A stretch of 64,000 nt of DNA from NCBI RefSeq assembly GCF_003205195.1, contig NZ_QJRY01000012.1:1-64000 (forward strand). The letters are read 5' to 3'. How positions within the stretch are numbered: position 1 is the first letter of the stretch; every line of letters begins with the position of its first letter. The translations under genes were made by a program, and so were the position numbers. Positions 54,716 to 62,100 of this stretch are shown here, piece after piece. This stretch comes from Peteryoungia wuzhouensis. Lineage in GTDB: Bacteria; Pseudomonadota; Alphaproteobacteria; Rhizobiales; Rhizobiaceae. The notes under the pieces were generated by a model. It was not told the DNA's origin. It was given only the letters and a program-made list of their open reading frames with translations, and ran no database searches.

Positions 54716-54822
54716 CTAGAGCAAATCCAGCAAAAGTGCGAAGCGGTTTTGCGTCCGGAATTGCGTGAAAACAAAGACATAGGGCATTGAAGGCGACTCC
54801 GTTTTCGCCTGAAATCCTCTAG
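54716..54822. repeat. Rhizobial intergenic mosaic-type repeat
   Basis: This 107-bp element, bounded by CTAGAG (54716-54721) and CTCTAG (54817-54822), contains the block AAAAGTGCGAAGCGGTTTTG followed by CGTCCGGAATTGCGTGAAAA. I recognise this wording as a frequent intergenic repeat in Rhizobium and Agrobacterium genomes. It lies between convergent genes. No second copy was found in this window. Confidence 0.65.
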
Positions 54823-54855
54823 GACCCGATTGCAGAGGAAATCTGCAATCGGGTC
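54823..54855. terminator. Long perfect hairpin between convergent genes
   Basis: GACCCGATTGCAGA (54823-54836) and TCTGCAATCGGGTC (54842-54855) form a 14-bp perfect stem with loop GGAAA. It abuts the mosaic repeat and may be part of the same element. It could act as a bidirectional terminator, though neither side has a strong T-run. Confidence 0.5.
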
Positions 54856-54905
54856 AGTGGGCGACCTGTCGAAGGCAAGCCGACTGTATTCCCAAGACGC
54901 AAGGC

Positions 54906-57900
54906 CTAAGGCTTGACGGCCGAACCAAGACCGGAGAGACCGAGAAGCAGATTGTTGTAGCCCTGCGTCGCACCCAGCCCGAGGCCGGGATTCGTCTTTC
55001 CGCTTGATGGAGCCGGTTGCGGCAAGCCCGCCGGCGGCACGGAATTGGCCGCTGGAGACAGGACATCACCCGCGCCGGCACCGGCCCCGCCGAACCCGCC
55101 GGCTGTTCCGGGAACAGTGTTGGCAAGCGCCGGATTGGGGCGGCCATCCGGCAACTTTTGCTGCAGGCCTGTCTGGCCGAGTGGGTCGACCATGGAGGAC
55201 CCAACTTCTCCGCTACCGCTGGCCGGAAGGGGAAGTGTTGGCTGCAGTGCGGGGTTCGGGCGGCCGTCGGGCTGCGTGGTCTGCACACCGGTCTGGCCGA
55301 GTGGATCAACGGTGGACGCACCACCCGACCCGCCGGTCGCGGGCAGTGGCAGCGTCGGCTGGACCGCAGGGTTCGGTTTGCCATCGGGCTGCGTGCTTTG
55401 CACACCGGTTTTTTCAAACGGATCGACACCACTGCTGCCAGAACTCGAAGGCGCAGGGCTCGGCGGCGGGGCGCTCGACAGATCGCCCTTTCTTCCGCCC
55501 TTCGACCAGGCTTCGAGGCGATTTTGCTCGGCATTGCCCAGGTTGTTCAAAGCCTGCTCATACGCCGCCTGGTTCTCGGGCGTTGGGTTCGCTTCGTAGC
55601 GGCTACCAGCCTCAGCCGCCCGCCTGTTCGCCTCGGCGGCCCTGGCCGTCCATTCGTCGATGTCCTTCTGCCCGTACTGATAGCCGTCCGGCTTGGGTGG
55701 CAAGCCGCGCGGAATATCCGGACCAACGTCAGGACCCGCACCGGATGCAGAATTGCCGGTTGCGGGCATCGGTGCCGTCGGCTGAACCGCGGGGTTCGGT
55801 TTGCCATCGGGCTGCGTGCTTTGCACACCGGTTTTTCCAAACGGATCGACACCGCTGCTGCCAGAACTCGAAGGCGCAGGGCTCGGCGGCGGGGCGCTCG
55901 ACAGATCGCCTTTTCTTCCGCCCTTCGACCAGGCTTCGAGGCGATTTTGCTCGGCATTGCCAAGGTTATTCAGGGCCTGCTCATACGCCGCCTGGTTCTC
56001 GGGCGTTGGGTTCGCTTCATAGCGGCTACCAGCCTCCGCCGCACGCCTGTTCGCCTCGGCTGCCCTGGCCGTCCATTCGTCGATGTCCTTCTGCCCATAC
56101 TGATAGCCATCCGGCTTGGGTGGCAAGCCGCGCGGAATATCCGGGCCGACGTCAGGACGCGCACCGGATGCCGGATCGCCGGGTGCCTTTGCCTCCTGCC
56201 CCTTTCCGTCGTTTGCAGCCGGGTTGATGCCGGTTTGTGCCTTGGGGCTGATCCCATTGGAGGGCGTTGGCATTTGCGGCGGATAGCCATCGCTGCCGGA
56301 GCGTGACCAGGCATTCAGGCGCTCTTGCATGGCGGCATCATAGTTGCGCATTGCATCTTCATATGCCTGTCTGTTTTCGGGCGACGGGTTTGCGTCCATT
56401 CGAGCCTTCGCGTCATAGGCCCGCTTCTGCGCGTCGACAGCCCTTTCATGTGCAGCTTGAGCCTCGGCTTCGGAGACGCGTCCGCTGCCCGGCGCAGGCT
56501 CTTCGGGAGGACCAGAACCTGGAGGCGGCCCACCGGGCGGTTCTTTCCCACCGTTGCCCGGCGGAGGACCACCCGGTGGGCCCGCTGGAGGTCCACCTGC
56601 ACCACCAGCAGGAGGCGGCGGACCAACACCGCCGAGGCCTTGGCCGCCACCTTTGCGTGCCTCCCAATAGGGATCGGTGCCGTACCGGCTGCGCAAGCCG
56701 CCTTCGATGGCCCTATTGAGACTGGAGGCACCATTCATCAGGAAGGTCGTGGAAATGCCGGTCAACTGCGCCAGCATGGCTTGGGAGACACAGGTCTTCG
56801 CATATTTCTTGGCCCCCTCCTTCACCTCGTTCCAGTTCTTCGGAAGGTTCGGATTGCCCGTCTCGAAGGCATTCATGCCGGCATCGATGGCGGCTGTCGA
56901 AGCCATGCAGGCGATTTGCGACAAAAGCGTCTTGATCACCAGCACGAAGGCATATTCCACCAGCGACGTGCCCCATCCCTTGGGACCATAACCCAGTGTT
57001 TCGCCGGTGCGCGGATCGATCTTCCACCACACCTCCCTGCCCTTTTCGGCCTTGGGCGGCACGAGCACCAAGGCACCGGAAGAGAGATCGGCCTCAAGGC
57101 GTGCTGCAAAATCCGGATCAAGGCTCGCAAGCTGCGGATCGGCCTTATCGCGGATGAGCGTCCACCCGTATTGGTCCTGTTCGAAGGCAATCGCCGCATT
57201 GATCACATCCGGACCGCCACCGCCCAAAGCCAGCGCCTCGGTCAGCGTGTCGTGGACACCCTGAACCAGTCGCGCCTTGAAGGGCTCGACGCCGGAGAGA
57301 GCATCGACGGCGACGCCGCTCGAGACGATATCGAGCGCAGCCTGTGTCGTGAAATCGCCTGTGTTGCGATCGCGGGCCAACTCATTGTGCAGGGCAACGA
57401 TCATCGGCTTGTCGAGATAGACTGCATCACCCACCGGGCTTTGCGAAAAACGGGCACCGACGAAACCGTCGAGCACCACCGGCACCGGCTTCATCTTGCC
57501 CAGCAGTTCCACGATGTTTCCGGGGATTTCGCCGAAGGGATCCTTGGCGATTTCGTCGAGGATCGGCTTGTTTTCCACGATTTTCTCGGCCTGACGGGCG
57601 AGAATCTGCTCGGCAGGCGGCGCGGCGGGCAGGATCATCGCCTGCACCTGGCCCAGCATCGCCATCGAGCGATCGAAGCGATCCTTGTCGTCGAGCTTCA
57701 GCCCCGAATAATCTCCCCTGGCGCGAAAAGCCGGACCGGCAATGTCGAACAGGGTGCGGCGGATTTCTTCCGGCGGAAGGCCGGGTCGTTCGATGGTGAA
57801 ATCCAGCCATTCGGCCGTCAGTTCGCCCGCGTCGCCAACAGTCGTTGCCTCACCGGGAACAACCTGCCCGGCCTCTCCCGGCATGGACAAGGCATCCACC

Positions 57901-59114
57901 ACCTTGCTGATGTCGCCAGCAACAGGCACGCCGATCACGGCAAAAGGATTGATCGGTGTTGGCTCAAGGTTGATCTCGCCACTGTCCTTGATCGAGCCTT
58001 GATTGAACTCCTCCTCGCCAATGGCAAGCGTCGGCAGCCATTCCTTCTGGGTTGCCAAAGCCGCCCGCAGCTTGGTCTGCAGGTTGCTCGGCGTGGTCGA
58101 CGGCCATGTGGACGGCCATTGGGTCGGATAGTGATCAAGGCGGACCACCCTGCCGATCATGTCTGCGGCCCGCACCTTCTGCTCAAGCACGGTGCCGGTC
58201 AGAGCCTTGCCATCCTTGGCCTGTTCGATAACCAGCCGAATGGTAACGTGATGCCACAGATCGTCCGGCAGATCCCCCGGTGCAAGGGTTTCGTTCGCCT
58301 TTGTCAACGCCGTGCCGAAGGTTGCGGTCGGTTCCAGCGGATCAGCGGCCTGCCAGCCTTTGTCATTCACTTCGACCCACCAGTGATCGGCAAGGGACTG
58401 GCGCAGCAGGCTCTCATCGACGGCCTTTTCTCGCTCGGACGGCAGAGTGCCAAGGGCTGCGGCAACCGCCGAAACCTGGCCTGAGACCAATTCGTTTAAC
58501 CGGGTGCCGACATTGCCTGCCTTGTCAGCGCTGACCTGAAGTGCCGCCTCGATCACATCGGGTTGCAGATCGTAGGTGGTGGCAAGCTCGGTGGGGCTTT
58601 CGGCTGGAACCGGGCCTGCTGGCAAAGAGGCAGCGACGGCCCCGCCGGCAGGTTCGCGCCAGGCGGCAAGCAGACCATCCAAAGTCGCATCATCCAGTAT
58701 GCCATGGGCAAGTCGCACCTCGAAACCGGCCAATTCATAGAGCCGCGCCAGCAACAGCGATTGGTCGAGGCTATTGCCGCGTTGGTCCATCAGCACCCCG
58801 ACCGGCCCCCTCAAGGCGCCCGGATACGGCACCCAGCGCGTCCGGCTGCGCAGAAAGCTGTAGAGGAGCGGCGCATCGATACCAATCGTATCCACCACGT
58901 CGTGCGGGTCCCACCGATCCCGTGGGACGTCTGCGAGACCATCTTCCAGCGCCTGAAGGCTGCGCTGCATGGCAATCGCATTGCGTGCCGCAATTTCCAT
59001 CTTCGCCCCGGTGTCGAGGTCCTGTGCCGCCAGAGGCTGGAGGGCAAGCAGGAGGGCAAGTCCGGTCGCCAGGATCTTGCGGCCCGCCCGCACCATCGAC
59101 ATCAAGTCTCGCAT
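54906..59114 (-). CDS. Giant exported protein with transglutaminase-like domain and proline-rich repeat tail
   Basis: This 1402-residue protein begins with a signal peptide (GRKILATGLALLLALQPLAA, cleavage near residue 30). Residues about 90-265 match a transglutaminase-like core: RGNSLDQSLLLARLYELAG aligns with the active-site helix, DHWWVEVNDKGWQAADPLEP supplies His244 and Asp258. Ser115 takes the position of the nucleophile Cys, so catalysis is doubtful. A long middle region has no recognised family. A Pro/Gly-rich segment (residues about 825-885) is followed by three helical repeats and four VDP-L-x-QTG-type repeats. The start at 59114 has GAGGAGA upstream. It follows the VWA gene by 28 bp. 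Its role is unknown; a surface or periplasmic structural part is inferred. Confidence 0.8.
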   Translation of the reverse strand: MRDLMSMVRAGRKILATGLALLLALQPLAAQDLDTGAKMEIAARNAIAMQRSLQALEDGLADVPRDRWDPHDVVDTIGIDAPLLYSFLRSRTRWVPYPGALRGPVGVLMDQRGNSLDQSLLLARLYELAGFEVRLAHGILDDATLDGLLAAWREPAGGAVAASLPAGPVPAESPTELATTYDLQPDVIEAALQVSADKAGNVGTRLNELVSGQVSAVAAALGTLPSEREKAVDESLLRQSLADHWWVEVNDKGWQAADPLEPTATFGTALTKANETLAPGDLPDDLWHHVTIRLVIEQAKDGKALTGTVLEQKVRAADMIGRVVRLDHYPTQWPSTWPSTTPSNLQTKLRAALATQKEWLPTLAIGEEEFNQGSIKDSGEINLEPTPINPFAVIGVPVAGDISKVVDALSMPGEAGQVVPGEATTVGDAGELTAEWLDFTIERPGLPPEEIRRTLFDIAGPAFRARGDYSGLKLDDKDRFDRSMAMLGQVQAMILPAAPPAEQILARQAEKIVENKPILDEIAKDPFGEIPGNIVELLGKMKPVPVVLDGFVGARFSQSPVGDAVYLDKPMIVALHNELARDRNTGDFTTQAALDIVSSGVAVDALSGVEPFKARLVQGVHDTLTEALALGGGGPDVINAAIAFEQDQYGWTLIRDKADPQLASLDPDFAARLEADLSSGALVLVPPKAEKGREVWWKIDPRTGETLGYGPKGWGTSLVEYAFVLVIKTLLSQIACMASTAAIDAGMNAFETGNPNLPKNWNEVKEGAKKYAKTCVSQAMLAQLTGISTTFLMNGASSLNRAIEGGLRSRYGTDPYWEARKGGGQGLGGVGPPPPAGGAGGPPAGPPGGPPPGNGGKEPPGGPPPGSGPPEEPAPGSGRVSEAEAQAAHERAVDAQKRAYDAKARMDANPSPENRQAYEDAMRNYDAAMQERLNAWSRSGSDGYPPQMPTPSNGISPKAQTGINPAANDGKGQEAKAPGDPASGARPDVGPDIPRGLPPKPDGYQYGQKDIDEWTARAAEANRRAAEAGSRYEANPTPENQAAYEQALNNLGNAEQNRLEAWSKGGRKGDLSSAPPPSPAPSSSGSSGVDPFGKTGVQSTQPDGKPNPAVQPTAPMPATGNSASGAGPDVGPDIPRGLPPKPDGYQYGQKDIDEWTARAAEANRRAAEAGSRYEANPTPENQAAYEQALNNLGNAEQNRLEAWSKGGRKGDLSSAPPPSPAPSSSGSSGVDPFEKTGVQSTQPDGKPNPAVQPTLPLPATGGSGGASTVDPLGQTGVQTTQPDGRPNPALQPTLPLPASGSGEVGSSMVDPLGQTGLQQKLPDGRPNPALANTVPGTAGGFGGAGAGAGDVLSPAANSVPPAGLPQPAPSSGKTNPGLGLGATQGYNNLLLGLSGLGSAVKP
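55332..55754 (-). repeat. 423-bp tandem repeat, copy 2 in the protein
   Basis: Nearly identical at the DNA level to 55755-56177, with offset exactly 423 bp (141 codons), so the frame is kept. It encodes an Ala/Glu-rich helical block (DIDEWTARAAEANRRAAEAG) and a Ser/Pro linker with VDPFEKTGVQSTQPDGKPNP. High identity suggests a recent duplication or gene conversion. Confidence 0.9.
55755..56177 (-). repeat. 423-bp tandem repeat, copy 1 in the protein
   Basis: Partner of 55332-55754. A more diverged third copy of the helical block (AQAAHERAVDAQKRAYDAKA) lies upstream in the protein at about 56290-56470. Four shorter VDP-type units of about 35 residues run down to 55100. Confidence 0.9.
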
Positions 59115-59142
59115 CCCGTGTCTCCTCATGTCGCTTTGTCCA

Positions 59143-62100
59143 TCATGGCCGTGCCAATTCCACACGCGATGTCTTGCCTTCCCGGACCGTGATCTGTTCG
59201 AAGGCACGGTCGCCAGCTCCACCGACAACAACCCGATACGTTCCGGCAGGCACCGGGACTGCAGGACCGCCAACCGTTCCGGACGCCACGTCCCTGCCAT
59301 TGGCGTCCAGAACACTAAAGGGCTCGATCACGGCTTGCTCCATGGCCGCAGCAAGGCCTTTGGCATCGGCTGCATCGAGGAACGTACCGCCACCCTTTTC
59401 TGCCCAGTCCCGGAAGGTCTTCTTCAGGTCCTCGTTGTCGATCGCGAAGCCCACGATATTGACCCGCACATCCACGCCAGATGCCCTGAGGGCTGCAATC
59501 GCCTGTTCCGGATCGCCTCCGCAGGTCTCTTCGCCGTCGGTCACCAGAACGACGAGCTTCGGCCCCGTATTGGCCGCGAGATCGCCCGCGACGGCAGAAA
59601 GGGACGCCGCGATCGGTGTCTTCGACAGATTGATGGAACGGATCATGCCGATATTGGCGGCCATGAGGCCGGGATCGAGCGGTGAGAGCGGCGATCTCAG
59701 ATTGGTCTCGCAGGAATCCGGCGCCGTATCCCCGAAAACGCGAAGCGCGGTCGGCGTGCCCGGCGGAATGATCCTGGAGGTCAGTTGCGTCAGAATGGAT
59801 TGCGCAATTTCGATCTTCTGCTTGCCGTCCAGCCGCTGCAACATGCTGCCGGATGCATCGAGGATCAGTTCGAGCGCGGCCTGCCGAGGTCGCTTGTCGT
59901 CGACGGAGGGTGCGGCCGGCGCAGGTGAACCGGCTGCAAGCTGCGGCGGCGCCGCCACTTCGATGGCACCGGGGAGAGGCGGCGGTGCCTCCGATTTCGC
60001 GATGGACAGCGTGTAGTAGGCAGGGCGGCGGAGATAGGCGGACACCCGCTCGTAGACCACGTCCATTTCCGGCTGCGTGCGCGCCGAAGCATAGACGCCG
60101 CCATTGGCCGCAACCAGATCCTGCAACAGCTGCTTTTCGCGCAAGGGGTGGTCGAAGGCGCCAATATGGGCGGCAAAGATCCGGGTTCGCGTCTCGCCCA
60201 GTCGCTTCCACAGTTGCGGCTGGAGATCGTAGCCTGAGCTCGCCGCATCCGTGATGACGAGGATGGCTTTCGCCCCGGGCCTGTCTGCCATTCCATCCAT
60301 CGCATTGAGCAGCGTCCTTTCGAGCCCGCTGGTGGTGCCGCCAGGTGGCGAGCGTGACAAGGCAGCCGCGACCTCGAATCCACGCTCGCTCCATTTGTCC
60401 ATCAGGAAAGGCAGCTCGAATGGCATGATGTTGACGGCCTCGCGCCCCGGCCGGATTCCCTCCGAGAAATTGTTGAGCCCGGCGAGAATGATGGGCAGGA
60501 AACCGGCAATGCTGCCGCTTGCATCATAGGCGATCGCAACGGAGCGCGGCGGTTCAAAGACCTTGAGCCGATAGCGGCCACCGGCCGTGACTGGCGCCTC
60601 GACCTGTTGCCGGCGAGGACCGCTTGAGATCGTGCGAAGCGCTACGCTCTTTCCGTCGGTATCCGTCATCTCGACCACAGCGGCCAGCAGCGGCTCGCCC
60701 GTGAGATCAATCATCACACGCTCCACGCCTTCAGGCGCGGCAAAGACGAACCAATCCGTATCGATATCGACCTGAACGGCATCGGAGATCGTCTCTGTGA
60801 AAGCGAGATCACGCGGCGCGACTTCGCTATCCCCGTCGGTCAGGTTTGCGACCGGCGGCCTCTCCTCCGCAGGGCGCCTGAAAAAATCGGCCTGCGAGAC
60901 CGGCTGGTCCATGCCCCATTCACCATTGATCGGCAGCGCATCCGCCGCAATCGGCACCTCTGCGATCGAAAGATGGGCAGGAAGTTTCAATGTCCCACTG
61001 ACACTCGCCGCCTGTCTCGCCGAAAATCTGAGAAACCGTACAGGCGTCGCAGGCGAGAACGCAAGCTTTCGCGTCGTGGCTCCGTGTTCGACTGGAAGCA
61101 CGCCAATCACGGTGAATGGGCCGAGCGCACTTTCGGTGCTTGCGCTGATTTCCATCTCTCCAAGGCGCTCGGCTTCCGCTGTCGCCGGGTCATCGGTCCA
61201 TTCGATGCCGCCCAGGACAGCCTGCCGGTCATCGGCAAAACCAATGACGAATTCCGGCGCTTCACCTGCCGAAACCGCGATGGTTTGCGATGGCGCCCCG
61301 TCTGTCAGCATGGTCGAGCCGTCGTCATAATCAGCACCGATCTGGCTGGAGGACCAGACGAGATGTCCGCCATGGCTACGCTTGCCGACATCGATCGAGA
61401 CGCCCCCTGGCACGCCAGGATTGGCCACCACCTTGAACTCGCCGAGCCCGACGCGACCCATGCCTGCGTGGCTCGACAACAGCCTCAGCCGCGCGACCTT
61501 GGCGACGATGGGCTGTGGCAAGGGAAAGGCCTGTTCGACATTGACCGGTTGCAATCGGCCCTTCAGCGCCGGCTCGAACCGGGTGCCGTCCGGTGAGAGC
61601 TCCAGTTCGAAATCGGCAAGCAGTTCATCCGGCGCCTGCGCCGAGGGAAAATAGGGATGCAGCAGGATGCCGTTGACCGGTTGCGGCTCTCGCCCACCCA
61701 GGGCAACAGTGACCTCGCGCGGGCCGGTGCCAAGGTCGCTCACATAGCCGTCTGACGACATCAGCCCGTCAAACAGCGTGGCTGCTGCGGAACTGCCGGC
61801 GGGATCGCCGGCATCCGGCACAATGCTGCCACCGAAGGCCGGCAATGCAAGATCCAGCCCGCCCCGCATGGACGGAGGAACCTGCGATAGGTCGGCGGCC
61901 GTGGCGGGGTCGACATCGTCGGAGATCGCAACCATGGCCGAGGCGGTCGCCTGCCCGCCGCCATCGTCCCTGGCCCTGACGGTCAGCATGGCTGCCGCTG
62001 CTTTCCATGCATCGGCCCGTGCAAGGAGAGAAACCGGCAGTTCGACAGCCTCGCCCGGCGCGATGGGCGTGGTCTCATTGGGCAGGTCAAGCGTCAGCTG

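Noticed and set aside
55100..56470. Repeated units that could suggest a CRISPR array
   Set aside because: The repeats are long, in frame and coding, without short direct repeats and unique spacers.
56325..58484. 719-codon open frame on the plus strand opposite the giant transglutaminase-like gene
   Set aside because: It is antisense to a gene with a clear signal peptide and domains. Its Arg- and His-rich composition is typical of shadow frames in GC-rich DNA.
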